DNA from: Polaribacter reichenbachii | Lineage (GTDB): Bacteria; Bacteroidota; Bacteroidia; Flavobacteriales; Flavobacteriaceae | NCBI RefSeq assembly: GCF_001975665.1 | Contig: NZ_CP019419.1 | Coordinates: 372,001 to 436,000, forward strand | Reading direction: 5' to 3' | DNA: 64,000 nucleotides | Part shown: positions 26,926 through 36,091 of the stretch, piece by piece | Layout: the number at the start of each line of letters is the position of its first letter | Position numbering within the stretch: the stretch's first letter is position 1 | Notes under the pieces: model-generated | What the model was told of the DNA's origin: nothing | Database searches by the model: none | The model's input: the letters and a program-made list of their open reading frames with translations, nothing else | Position numbers and translations under genes: made by a program

Positions 26926-26933
26926 TACTTTTG
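26926..26933 (+). promoter_or_regulatory. -7 box of ssrA
   Basis: TACTTTTG fits TAnnTTTG 43 nt upstream of the mature tmRNA 5' end, leaving a precursor leader for RNase P removal. The -33 element is not clear. Confidence 0.45.
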
Positions 26934-26976
26934 CAAACCGTATTTTATTTTATATAAAATATTTCTTTGACATTTT

Positions 26977-27367
26977 GGGGACGACTGGTTTTGACAGCAA
27001 GGTCAGTGAATTGGTAAGCATATCGAGTTATGAAATAACACTCGTTAAACCTAATTTCAACTTTTTAAACGGCGAAGATAACTACGCTTTAGCTGCTTAA
27101 TCCGAATCATAGTAGGATTAGCCTAGGCTCACAAGGTGAGCAAGCTTTATGTCCACGAAAAGCCTTGGTTTATGGCGTTTCATTTTTGGGCATCGTAAAA
27201 ATAAACATAGAAAACTTAAAGCTTTGGTAAGTTTTCGAAACTAAAAAAGATAAGTTAAAAGTGGGTTGTTCTTAATCAGCTTTTAAACGAAAATCAAATA
27301 AGAACTAAATATGTAGAAAGCTTTTTGGCTACTTGTTTGGACCCGAGTTCGATTCTCGGCGTCTCCA
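26977..27367 (+). ncRNA. ssrA: Transfer-messenger RNA (tmRNA)
   Basis: The 5' end GGGGACGACTGGTTTTGACAG and 3' end CGAGTTCGATTCTCGGCGTCTCC form the tRNA-Ala-like acceptor and T arms (GGGGACG pairing with CGTCTCC). The tag frame at 27071-27100 reads GEDNYALAA then TAA, ending in the degradation signal ALAA. The 3' CCA is not encoded beyond the discriminator A. It rescues ribosomes stalled on broken mRNAs. Confidence 0.96.
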
Positions 27368-27370
27368 CAA

Positions 27371-27410
27371 AAAACCCTGTAAATATTTAATTTACAGGGT
27401 TTTATTTTTT
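27371..27410 (+). terminator. Terminator after ssrA
   Basis: Perfect 13-bp arms AAAACCCTGTAAA (27371-27383) and TTTACAGGGTTTT (27391-27403), followed by a T-rich tail. Confidence 0.85.
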
Positions 27411-27498
27411 AATCTATTTAGTAATTATGGATTATCTTTACTTTTAGTTACAATAACAAAGTTGTTGTTATTAACCTTTTTCCTAAATCTTATTATAG

Positions 27499-28539
27499 CT
27501 ATTGAATAAAAACTAAAGCATCTGGTACATCATCTGTACCAATAGTACTTACAACTTTAAAAGACTTCATATCAATCACTTCTATTTTATTGGCATTAGA
27601 GTTAGATACAAATGCATATAATCCATTAGGATGCATTAATATGTTTACTGGTCGTGGCGTATGATAAAGTACTTTTTCTAAGATTGTTGTTTTACCGTGC
27701 AACGTAATAGTTTTAATTAACTTTTTAGATTGTTGATTAAATATATCTATAGTACCATCTGTAGAATTTGCTACTAAACAATATTTACCATCAATGGAAA
27801 ACTTTAGTTTTAATGATTCGTTGCCAGAGGTAATGGTATCTGTTATGAGATTAGTTTTAGTGTTTATAACTGTAATTATATTTTCCTTTGTGTTTGTAAC
27901 CCATATTTCAGAACCATCAGGTGTAATGTCAATTCCTTTTCTACCAATACCACAAGAAATAATTTTGATAACTTTATTTGTATTTATGTCGACAACACTT
28001 ACAGAACCAGAATTTATATTGGTTGTATAAGCAATTGCTTTCTTAGGATGAAGTACTGCCAGATGACTCTTTTTCTGGTTTGTTGCTATAGCTTTTTCTA
28101 TCTGCTCGGTTTCAATATTTAGCACTAATAATTGATTGTTAACATAGTCTACAACAGCAACTTTATTATCTTCTGGATACTGAACTATACCATTAATTTT
28201 AATATTGCCTTTTAAATCTATTCTTTTTTTAACCTTCTTTAACTCTGTATCGATTATTTTAACATCAAAATCAATATCTGAACCATAATTTGTAAGTACA
28301 ATATTTTTATCATCTGTAGTTGAAACCGCTTCATGAGATAGCATATCTAAAGGTATATCTGTAATTTCTTTACCTGTTGATAAGTTAAAAACCTGAACAG
28401 ATTCACTTAACTTACTTATAATATACAATTTACCATTTGTACTTATGGTATAAGATGGTAATCGAAAAATAAGAATAGAAATTCTTAATACTATAAATAA
28501 TAAACCAAAAAATAGTATTAAATATTTTATACGCTTCAT
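27499..28539 (-). CDS. YncE-like beta-propeller protein (copy 2)
   Basis: 346 residues with an N-terminal membrane anchor or uncleaved signal (LILFFGLLFIVLRISILIF) and then a repeat-built beta-propeller. Blade motifs recur, such as NKVAVVDYVNNQLLVLNIET, GSVSVVDINTNKVIKIIS, GSEIWVTNTKENIITVINT and NGLYAFVSNSNANKIEVIDM. This is the YVTN/YncE type. It is about the same length as the gene immediately upstream and clearly its paralogue (shared LEKVLYHTPRPVNILMHPNG). It is the last gene of the polysaccharide-locus series and probably sits in the periplasm. Confidence 0.8.
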   Translation of the reverse strand: MKRIKYLILFFGLLFIVLRISILIFRLPSYTISTNGKLYIISKLSESVQVFNLSTGKEITDIPLDMLSHEAVSTTDDKNIVLTNYGSDIDFDVKIIDTELKKVKKRIDLKGNIKINGIVQYPEDNKVAVVDYVNNQLLVLNIETEQIEKAIATNQKKSHLAVLHPKKAIAYTTNINSGSVSVVDINTNKVIKIISCGIGRKGIDITPDGSEIWVTNTKENIITVINTKTNLITDTITSGNESLKLKFSIDGKYCLVANSTDGTIDIFNQQSKKLIKTITLHGKTTILEKVLYHTPRPVNILMHPNGLYAFVSNSNANKIEVIDMKSFKVVSTIGTDDVPDALVFIQ

Positions 28540-28577
28540 TTTTTTTCTTAGTATTTTTTTTTCTTAAGCTCGCAAAT

Positions 28578-29621
28578 TTAATTAATTATTGCCAAGCCAT
28601 CTGGCATTTGGCCAGCTTTAATACTGCTTATAATTGTAAAATTTTTCATATCTACAACCTCTACTCTACCCCCAGTAAAATTTGATACAAACGCATACAA
28701 TCCATTTGGATGCATTAATATACCTACAGGACGTGGTGTATGGTACAGTATTTTTTCTAAGATATTTTTTTTACCTGGTATTTGTATGGTAGAAATTTGT
28801 TTTTTGGTTTTACTGTTATAAACAGAAATAGTCCCATCAGTAGAATTAGAAACTAAACAGTACTTACCATCATTCGAAAATTTTAAGCGTAAAGGTTCTT
28901 TTCCTGTTGGTATGGTTGCTAGCGTTTCATAAGTTTCAGTATTAATAATCGTAATTATATTTTCTTTAATATTGGTTACCCAAAGTTCAGAACCATCAAT
29001 AGAAATATCAATACCTTCTACTTTATTAGTAAATGGAATAATTTTTACAACTGAATCTAAATGAATATCAATAACACTTACAGACCCTGAGTTAATATTT
29101 GACACATATATTAGTGGTTTTTTAGGATGTTGAACTAATAAATGACTGAATTCTTGTTGCGTTGCTATTTGCTTTTCTAGCTTACCCGTTTCTATATTTA
29201 CGATAGATAAATGACTGCCAACATCTGTAACAACAGCCACTTTATTTGATTCTTGAAGCGGAATAATACCATGAGGTTTTGAGCTTTTACCAAGTGATAT
29301 TTCATGGATAATTTCATTACTTTTTGGATCAATAACAGAAATATTATTGTCATTTTTACTGGACAAACCATAATTAGTAACCACTATTTTATTAATGCTT
29401 TTAACAAAAGCAGCTTCATGAGGTTCTACAGCCATTGGTAGTTCTTCTAGTTCCTTACCTTTAAATAAATCAAAAACAGTAACACTTTTACTTACTTTAT
29501 TAACAATATATAATGTGCCTTCTGTTTGAAGGCTATACGAAGGTTGTTTTATTAAGTAAAACACTGCGAAACCCAAAAAGAACAACCCTAAAATAGCAAT
29601 TAATGCTTTTAATTTTCTCAT
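28578..29621 (-). CDS. YncE-like beta-propeller protein (copy 1)
   Basis: 347 residues with an N-terminal hydrophobic anchor (LIAILGLFFLGFAVFYLI). The seven-bladed-type repeats resemble those of the following gene (SKSVTVFDLFKGKELEELP, GSVSVIDIHLDSVVKIIP, GSELWVTNIKENIITIINT). The start overlaps the stop of the GMC oxidoreductase gene by 4 nt (ATGA), so the two are translationally coupled. A role as an electron-transfer or substrate-binding partner of the oxidoreductase is an inference from this coupling. Confidence 0.8.
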   Translation of the reverse strand: MRKLKALIAILGLFFLGFAVFYLIKQPSYSLQTEGTLYIVNKVSKSVTVFDLFKGKELEELPMAVEPHEAAFVKSINKIVVTNYGLSSKNDNNISVIDPKSNEIIHEISLGKSSKPHGIIPLQESNKVAVVTDVGSHLSIVNIETGKLEKQIATQQEFSHLLVQHPKKPLIYVSNINSGSVSVIDIHLDSVVKIIPFTNKVEGIDISIDGSELWVTNIKENIITIINTETYETLATIPTGKEPLRLKFSNDGKYCLVSNSTDGTISVYNSKTKKQISTIQIPGKKNILEKILYHTPRPVGILMHPNGLYAFVSNFTGGRVEVVDMKNFTIISSIKAGQMPDGLAIIN

Positions 29622-31294
29622 AAAATATTTGATTTAAATTGCTCAATTGCATAGCTACAAGCTCTTGCTGTAAGTGCCATATAGGTTAAAGATGGATTTT
29701 GACATGCTGATGAAGTCATACAACTTCCGTCAGTAATAAATACATTTTTAACATCATGCATTTGATTATGTTTATTCAAAACTGATGTTTTAGGATCATT
29801 TCCCATTCTTGCAGTTCCCATTTCATGCACAGCAGATCCTGGATCTGGACTTGTTCTATAACTTCCTACATTTTCGAAACCTGCTTTTCTTAACATTTCT
29901 TCACTAGCCTGAGTCATATGTTCCATCATTGCTTTTTCATTGGCTCCATATTCAAAATGCACTTTTACTAGAGGTAAACCCCATTGATCTAAATTATTTT
30001 TATCCAAAGAAATTTTATTTTCATAATAAGGTAGTACTTCTCCTCTACCTCCTAATGAAATTTTCCATTTTCCAGGAGTTTCTAATTGCGTTTTTAATTC
30101 GGCTCCAAAACCAGTTGTGGGTTTTGATTGCCAATTTTCTCTTTCTCCTTTTCCTTGAATTCCATACCCTCTTACAAAATCATTGGTTTGAGTATCGTAT
30201 CCTAAATTTTGAAATCTAGGGATGTAAATTGTGCCTGGCGATCTGCCTTTATAATATTTATCTAATAAACCATTAAAGGTTCCATAAGTACCTTCATTTA
30301 CGATATGGTCCATTAAATTATGACCTATTTGAAGACTAGAATTTCCTAAACCATTTGGAAAAGTTTCTGAAACAGAATTTAACAAAATAGAAGCTGTGCC
30401 TATTGTTGAAGCATTTAAGAAAATAATTCTGGCATAATAATTCATCTCCTTTTTGGTAACAGTATCTATTATGGTAACTCCTACTGCTTTTGCTGAATCT
30501 TTATCATAAAGAACTTCTTTTACAATTGAATTTTCTCTTAAAGTTAGCTTTCCTGAATTGTTGGCATCTACAAGAGTTGATGTATTACTATTAAAGTAAC
30601 CTGAATAAGGACAACCTCTACTACATAAATTACGATACATACATCTACCTCTACCCTTTTTGTATTGCGTTAGATTTGCTACTCTACCGTTTATAATTAC
30701 ACGATCTGTATATTTTTTGCTAACACTTTCTTTGAGATGTTTTTCTACAGCATTCATTGGTATAGGTGGTAGAAAAACTCCATCTGGAACGTGTTCTAAT
30801 CCTTCTAAACTACCACTGACACCAACATACTCTTCTACATAATCGTACCATTTTTCTAAATCTGCATATCTAATTGGCCAATCTACACCATGACCATCTA
30901 TTTTATTCGCTTTAAAATCGATATCTGCCAATCGATAACTTAAACGCCCCCAAGTTAAAGATCGACCACCAACTTGATAGCCTCTTATCCATTTAAATGG
31001 TTTTTCTTGAATGTATGGATGTTCTTTATCATTTACGTAAAAATCTTTATTTCCAGCATCACAATGACTGCTTTGAACTGGTCTTTCTTTTAATTCTTCT
31101 TTTGTTAAATGGTTTCTATATTTAAAATCCCAAGGATTATTAGAAGATGTTTTAAATTCTTTATCTGCACCACGTTCTAAAACCAATGTTTTTAGTCCAC
31201 CTTCTGTAAGCTCTTTAGCTGCCCAGCCTCCACTAATTCCAGACCCAACAACAATAGCATCAAAAGTATTTCTGTTAGTTTGTGTTTTCATCAT
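29618..31294 (-). CDS. GMC-family FAD oxidoreductase (sugar/alcohol dehydrogenase type)
   Basis: 558 residues. The FAD-binding site is near the N-terminus (DAIVVGSGISGGWAAKELTE). The C-terminal catalytic region has SAVHEMGTARMG and SACQNPSLTYMAL, giving the His and Asn of GMC enzymes. A cysteine cluster, CMYRNLCSRGC near residue 215, resembles the iron-sulfur-binding segment of FAD-dependent glucose/fructose dehydrogenases (family knowledge; cluster binding here is inferred). The adjacent upstream gene encodes the small gluconate-dehydrogenase-3-type subunit that pairs with such enzymes. It should oxidise a sugar or sugar acid in the periplasm. Confidence 0.85.
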   Translation of the reverse strand: MMKTQTNRNTFDAIVVGSGISGGWAAKELTEGGLKTLVLERGADKEFKTSSNNPWDFKYRNHLTKEELKERPVQSSHCDAGNKDFYVNDKEHPYIQEKPFKWIRGYQVGGRSLTWGRLSYRLADIDFKANKIDGHGVDWPIRYADLEKWYDYVEEYVGVSGSLEGLEHVPDGVFLPPIPMNAVEKHLKESVSKKYTDRVIINGRVANLTQYKKGRGRCMYRNLCSRGCPYSGYFNSNTSTLVDANNSGKLTLRENSIVKEVLYDKDSAKAVGVTIIDTVTKKEMNYYARIIFLNASTIGTASILLNSVSETFPNGLGNSSLQIGHNLMDHIVNEGTYGTFNGLLDKYYKGRSPGTIYIPRFQNLGYDTQTNDFVRGYGIQGKGERENWQSKPTTGFGAELKTQLETPGKWKISLGGRGEVLPYYENKISLDKNNLDQWGLPLVKVHFEYGANEKAMMEHMTQASEEMLRKAGFENVGSYRTSPDPGSAVHEMGTARMGNDPKTSVLNKHNQMHDVKNVFITDGSCMTSSACQNPSLTYMALTARACSYAIEQFKSNIL

Positions 31295-31298
31295 GATA

Positions 31299-31865
31299 TT
31301 ATCTTGTTGCCCAAGCTTTTTGGTTAGGTTGTAATTCTGTTATTGCTATGTATTTTCCTGGAGCAGGATCGTATGCCAACATCTGTGTTGCTCCTATTTC
31401 TGAAGTACAATACCCTTCTACTGTTAGTGTTTTAAGTATATTAAAAAAAGATCTACCTCTTATTTTAGTATCAATTTTAGTTAATAAACTGTTTGCATCA
31501 TTACCAGTATCTAGATTTTTGAGCATTATGGTTTTTTGTGTTATTGTACACTCTTCAAAGGAAGTATTATAGTCACTTAAGGCAGTTTCTTGCAAATCAT
31601 TTAATCCATTAAAAAAACGATTAAACTCTTTATTTGATGAGCAATATTCCATAAAATCGATGATATAGTCGTGCACCTTAGCTTCTTTTGCTCCAGGAGT
31701 ATCTGTAGTCGGAATAATAACATCTACTAATTCTGCTAATAAATTTTTATAATCTTTTAGTTTTCCTCTGTTAGAGGTACCATAAAAAAAACCTATCCCT
31801 TTAAAGGAGGCAAAACTAATACCTATAATTCCCAAAATACCTCCTATAGCTTTTCTTCTATCCAT
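31299..31865 (-). CDS. Gluconate 2-dehydrogenase subunit 3-like protein
   Basis: 188 residues starting MDRRKAIGGILGIIGISFASF, a twin-arginine-like export signal. An upstream in-frame start would overlap the preceding gene and push the signal inside, so ATG 31865 is chosen. Conserved Gluconate_2-dh3 features are LAELVDVIIPTTDTPGAKEAKVHDYI, FFNILKTLTVEGYCTSEIGA and YDPAPGKYIAI. The family acts as the small chaperone or partner that is exported with a GMC flavoprotein, and that partner is encoded 4 nt downstream. Confidence 0.82.
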   Translation of the reverse strand: MDRRKAIGGILGIIGISFASFKGIGFFYGTSNRGKLKDYKNLLAELVDVIIPTTDTPGAKEAKVHDYIIDFMEYCSSNKEFNRFFNGLNDLQETALSDYNTSFEECTITQKTIMLKNLDTGNDANSLLTKIDTKIRGRSFFNILKTLTVEGYCTSEIGATQMLAYDPAPGKYIAITELQPNQKAWATR

Positions 31866-31900
31866 AATTGATAATATTTTATTTTTAGAATTTATATAAT

Positions 31901-33091
31901 TTAAGCTGCTCTTTTTGATCTTTCCCAATTTACTGATTGCGAATTTTTTAGATATCTAAAAAAACCTAATACAACAGATAAATTCATAATAAAAAAATAA
32001 TATGGTACAAATAGTAGCTTGATTCTAGTTTCTCTATTCTCTAAAAACCAACCTAACAACGCAGCTGCATAAAACAGCACTTGTAACCAAAAAAATATGG
32101 GGTAAATTGATAAGGTAAATAAACCGTCTTGGATAGCCAATATTGACAAAACCGGTATTAACGCAATTAAACATAAAGGTGTTAAACTCCAACGTAAAAC
32201 GCGATGAGAAATATATTGAAAAGACAATGTACCATATTTAAAAACATTTAATAAAGAACGTAATCTTACAATAGATTGAATACCACCTGCTGATATTCTT
32301 ATTTTACGCTTCAATTCTTCTTTAACATTAGCAGATGCAGTTTCTATGGCATACGCATCCGGATCATATTGAATGGTGTAGCCATCTTGCGCAACACGTA
32401 AGGAAATGATAAAATCATCGAGAATCGTATCTTTTTCTACGTGTCTGTACAACTCCGTTCTAATGGCAAACAATTCTCCTGCAGCACCTACTACTGAGTA
32501 TAATTCTGCATCCCATTTTTTTAAGGTAGATTCATATTTCCAATACAAGCCTTCTCCTGCTCCAGAAGCTACATCACTTTCTTTATCAACGATTCTTTTT
32601 TCACCAGAAACACAACCTACTTTTGGGTAACTAAATAAATTAACAATTCGCCTTATAGATTGTTTGCCCAAGTTTGTGTTGGCATCACTAAAAATAACAA
32701 TGGGTGTTTTTACGAATTCCATACCACGATTCATAGCACCAATTTTACCATTTCTTGCATCTAAATGATGAACAGCTGTGTTAGGATATCCTTTTAATAA
32801 GTCTGGTGTACCATCATCTGAACCATCTGTAACCCAAATAATGTTTAATTTTTCTTTAGGATATTCTAATTCTAATGAATTTTTCATTTTTGCTTCTACA
32901 TAATCCTTTTCATTGTAAGCAGCAATAAACAAGGTTACTTCTGGCTCATAAGTTGTATCGATGGCTTTTTTTTGCCCGATGTTAAACATCCTTCTGATTT
33001 TAACAATTGCATATAAAAGAATTCCATAGCCAACATAGGTGTACACTATAATGAATAATAATACCCAAAAAATAATTTCTAAAACTTCCAT
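31901..33091 (-). CDS. Family 2 glycosyltransferase, membrane-bound
   Basis: 396 residues: an N-terminal membrane helix, a GT2 catalytic domain (VTLFIAAYNEKDYVEAKM, VTDGSDDGTPDLL, IVIFSDANTNLG, VGAAGELFAIRTEL, DDFIISLRVAQDGY) and three C-terminal helices. The conserved Asp residues of the GT-A fold are present. It probably adds a sugar to the undecaprenyl-linked repeat unit. Its stop lies 36 nt before the oxidase-associated gene start, and it is separated from the preceding acyltransferase by 1 nt. Confidence 0.85.
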   Translation of the reverse strand: MEVLEIIFWVLLFIIVYTYVGYGILLYAIVKIRRMFNIGQKKAIDTTYEPEVTLFIAAYNEKDYVEAKMKNSLELEYPKEKLNIIWVTDGSDDGTPDLLKGYPNTAVHHLDARNGKIGAMNRGMEFVKTPIVIFSDANTNLGKQSIRRIVNLFSYPKVGCVSGEKRIVDKESDVASGAGEGLYWKYESTLKKWDAELYSVVGAAGELFAIRTELYRHVEKDTILDDFIISLRVAQDGYTIQYDPDAYAIETASANVKEELKRKIRISAGGIQSIVRLRSLLNVFKYGTLSFQYISHRVLRWSLTPLCLIALIPVLSILAIQDGLFTLSIYPIFFWLQVLFYAAALLGWFLENRETRIKLLFVPYYFFIMNLSVVLGFFRYLKNSQSVNWERSKRAA

Positions 33092-33092
33092 A

Positions 33093-33710
33093 TTATTTTA
33101 CTTTTTCCCAAACTTTAGTTTGATGGTTATATTGTTTTAAAACTCTTGCAGGATTACCTACGGCTACTGAGTAAGGAGGTATATTTTTGGTTACAATACT
33201 ACCTGCTGCTATTATAGAATGTTTACCAATGGTAACTCCCGCAACCACAACTACATTTGCACCAAGCCAAGAATCATCTTCAATAACAATAGGCGAAGTT
33301 GACACACCTTGTACATGAATAGGTAAGTTTACATCTTCATAATTATGATTTAATCCTGAGAGAGTTATATTTTGTGCAAGTCTAATATCGTTACCAATTC
33401 TTACTGGACCAATAATAGTGTTACTTAAGCCTATTTTGGTTCTATCACCAATAATTACTGAGCCAACGCCATTATTTATAGCTGAAAAATCTTCTATGGT
33501 AGAATCTTCGCCCATCTCAAATTTATTCCATGGAACCACATCCATCCTTGTTCTTGGCCTTACAATAGCCCCTTTTCCTTTTTTATGGTAAAAAGGATTT
33601 ACAAACCACTTGATCCATAATCGTGGTCTGGTTTGCTTTGGAATGAGAATTGACCAATGCACCAATTTTTTTATACGCTCATTCGATTTTATTTTTTCTT
33701 TTAATCCCAT
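33093..33710 (-). CDS. Hexapeptide-repeat (left-handed beta-helix) acyltransferase
   Basis: 205 residues. From about residue 75 a run of hexapeptide imperfect repeats (SVIIGDRTKIGLSN, VRIGNDIRLAQNITLSG, IEDDSWLGANVVVVAGVTIG, HSIIAAGSIVTKNIPPYSVAVGNPARVL) builds a left-handed beta-helix of the WbbJ/maltose acetyltransferase type. It probably O-acetylates a sugar of the polysaccharide. The start overlaps the preceding glycosyltransferase stop by 10 nt. Confidence 0.85.
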   Translation of the reverse strand: MGLKEKIKSNERIKKLVHWSILIPKQTRPRLWIKWFVNPFYHKKGKGAIVRPRTRMDVVPWNKFEMGEDSTIEDFSAINNGVGSVIIGDRTKIGLSNTIIGPVRIGNDIRLAQNITLSGLNHNYEDVNLPIHVQGVSTSPIVIEDDSWLGANVVVVAGVTIGKHSIIAAGSIVTKNIPPYSVAVGNPARVLKQYNHQTKVWEKVK

Positions 33711-34915
33711 TGAATATTGTCTTTGGTTGCCTTAATAATTGATTCATAAATGGTTTTTACGTTGTTTACCCAAGTATGGCTTTTTGCAAATTCTATTCTT
33801 TTATCTATCAGATTTTGTGAATTTTCTGCCAAAGCCTTTTCTATTAAAACTACATAATCTTCTTTAGTTTCACCTAAATACACGTTTTCTTTAAACATTT
33901 GCATTGCTTTAGTTTGTGTAGCAATAATAGGTTTTCCCATAGCTAAATACTCATCAATTTTTCTTGGGTAATTACCTATAGTTAGGTTATTTATTAACTG
34001 CGGATTTGTGGCAATATCAAATCCTTTAACATAATTGGGTAACTGAGAGGCATCTTTTCGTCCTAAAAAATACACATTAGACATATTGTGTAGATTAGAT
34101 TTTTTAAAATTATCATCTTCTGGACCAACTAAAACAATACTCCATTCTTTTCTTTCTTCAGCTATAAATTCTAGTAATTTTATATCTAGCCGTAAACTTG
34201 TTAAAGAACCTACATAACCTATAACAGGCGATGGAATTTCTTTAAATTCATCTGGTATTTTTATGCTGTCATCCTCATCACTAAAATGCGAAACATCGCA
34301 TCCTTGGCCAACCATATAACTGTGTGAATTGTAATTTCTACAGAAATCTTCAAAAAATTCTGAGTTTGTTAACACCACATCTGCTTTTTGAACTACCAAT
34401 GGTTCTATGCGCTCTCCATGTTTTTGCCAATAAGGCACTTTTACCAAATAATCTCTCATATAATAAGCATACACTTTAGGTTTTAACAACTCCTTTAAGT
34501 GTAAACCTAAAAACATTGAGCTATCATTAAAAAGTATTACATCATTAAAATTCATTCTAGAAATTGCATTCTTTATATCGTTTGTATAAATTGTTGCATT
34601 TCTTTTATTTAATAGCTTAAATAAAAAATGCACAGGAATAGAATTGATAGACTCTACCAAAGATTTGGGATATAAATTCCATAAATTATCATCAATTTTA
34701 ACTAAATCATCTTCTTCTCCATTTTTAATTCTAATTCTTTTTTGAATCGTTTCTTTATCTTTTTGACTACTCATAACAGATCTAGTCATTGGTGGATTTA
34801 CGTATAAAACACGATTATTTTTAGCAAATTCTGCAGCTATGTTTTTACAATTGCTACCTATTTCAATATCCCAAGCTTGTATACCAAGTACAATGATGTC
34901 TTTACCTTTAATCAT
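33701..34915 (-). CDS. Glycosyltransferase, GT-B fold (family 1/4 type)
   Basis: 404 residues from ATG 34915 (MIKGKDIIVLGIQAWDIEIG), which clears the stop of the preceding gene; an upstream ATG would overlap it. The N-terminal half binds the acceptor, and the C-terminal Rossmann half has VIGYVGSLTSLRLDIKLLEF, YFLGRKDASQLPNYVKGFDI and NYPRKIDEYLAMGKPIIATQ, with the conserved acidic residue for the nucleotide-sugar. Similar to the GT1/4 enzymes of flavobacterial exopolysaccharide loci. Sugar specificity is unknown. Confidence 0.8.
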   Translation of the reverse strand: MIKGKDIIVLGIQAWDIEIGSNCKNIAAEFAKNNRVLYVNPPMTRSVMSSQKDKETIQKRIRIKNGEEDDLVKIDDNLWNLYPKSLVESINSIPVHFLFKLLNKRNATIYTNDIKNAISRMNFNDVILFNDSSMFLGLHLKELLKPKVYAYYMRDYLVKVPYWQKHGERIEPLVVQKADVVLTNSEFFEDFCRNYNSHSYMVGQGCDVSHFSDEDDSIKIPDEFKEIPSPVIGYVGSLTSLRLDIKLLEFIAEERKEWSIVLVGPEDDNFKKSNLHNMSNVYFLGRKDASQLPNYVKGFDIATNPQLINNLTIGNYPRKIDEYLAMGKPIIATQTKAMQMFKENVYLGETKEDYVVLIEKALAENSQNLIDKRIEFAKSHTWVNNVKTIYESIIKATKDNIQWD

Positions 34916-34919
34916 ATCT

Positions 34920-36080
34920 TTATTTTTTAGAATTATTAACATCAATTAACGCATAGAGTTTTAAATATTCTCTAGCCATATTATGCCAAGAAAACTGTTT
35001 ACTACGAGTTAACCCTTTTTCACAAAGAGAGGCGCTATAATTTTTATCATTTACTATCTTAATGATTCCTTGTGTAATTTCTTCTGGTTTAAATGGATCT
35101 ATAATATGAGCTGCATCTCCTGCAACCTCTGGCATAGACGAAGTACTTGAAGTTATTACAGGCACATTACAAGACATAGCTTCTAACATTGGTATACCAA
35201 AACTTTCTCTCAGTGATGGATATAAAAATACATCGCATTGCGCATAAATAGCTGGTAAATCGGTATTTACAACATAACCTGTTAATAAAATATTATTAAT
35301 AAGTGATGGGTTATTAATTTCATTTAAAAGTTTTTTCAATTCTGTTTGATCATAATCTAGCATAACTAATTTATGAGCTGTACCTGAATCTTTTAAAAAA
35401 TCAGAAAATGCTTGTAGAGTTCCTTTAGTATTTTTTTTAGGATCTGTATTCCCTAAGAAAAAGAAAAATTGATCTGGCAATTGGTATTTTTCTTTAACTC
35501 TTTTCAACTCTTTCTGATCGGTTATCGGTTTAAAATGCTCGCTAACACCATTGTAAATTGCATCTAGTTTTTGGTTGCCTTTTATTCCAAAAAAATCTCC
35601 AATTCTATTTTTCTCAAAATGAGAAACTGTAATTACTTTATGACTCTTTTTTACAACTTTTGGCACAACTAGCTTTCTATAAATATTTCCAAATTTTTGA
35701 TAAGTACTAGCACTACTAGTTAGTATTTTTAAATAACTACTTTCCATATAAATGATATCATGCAAAATGGTTATTAAGGGAATATTTGTAAAAAAAGGCG
35801 CTGTATTACTTGTACAATGTAGTACATCACAACCATATTTTTTTGCAGCCTTTGGTAAGGCTATCTGCTCCCAAGTTGGGTAAGGACCTCCATTTAATTC
35901 TATAATTTTAAAATTGGTTGTTTCTTTTAGAACCGAGCTATCTTCATCTGGTTTTACAAAAATATAATACTCATTTTTATGGTCTATAAGCTGAAGATTT
36001 TTAATCAATTCTAGCGCAACCATATCCATACCATGTTTTTTCTTACGGAAAATTCTTTGAGCTTCAATACCTATTTTCAT
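34920..36080 (-). CDS. Family 4 glycosyltransferase
   Basis: 386 residues. MKIGIEAQRIFRKKKHGMDMV opens the acceptor domain. The donor domain has FFFLGNTDPKKNTKGTLQAF, ILLTGYVVNTDLPAIYAQC and FLYPSLRESFGIPMLEAMSC, the last containing the E-x7-E signature of GT4. It transfers a sugar to the growing repeat unit at the inner face of the membrane. It lies 4 nt before the next glycosyltransferase and 11 nt after the acyltransferase gene. Confidence 0.88.
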   Translation of the reverse strand: MKIGIEAQRIFRKKKHGMDMVALELIKNLQLIDHKNEYYIFVKPDEDSSVLKETTNFKIIELNGGPYPTWEQIALPKAAKKYGCDVLHCTSNTAPFFTNIPLITILHDIIYMESSYLKILTSSASTYQKFGNIYRKLVVPKVVKKSHKVITVSHFEKNRIGDFFGIKGNQKLDAIYNGVSEHFKPITDQKELKRVKEKYQLPDQFFFFLGNTDPKKNTKGTLQAFSDFLKDSGTAHKLVMLDYDQTELKKLLNEINNPSLINNILLTGYVVNTDLPAIYAQCDVFLYPSLRESFGIPMLEAMSCNVPVITSSTSSMPEVAGDAAHIIDPFKPEEITQGIIKIVNDKNYSASLCEKGLTRSKQFSWHNMAREYLKLYALIDVNNSKK

Positions 36081-36091
36081 AATGCACTATT

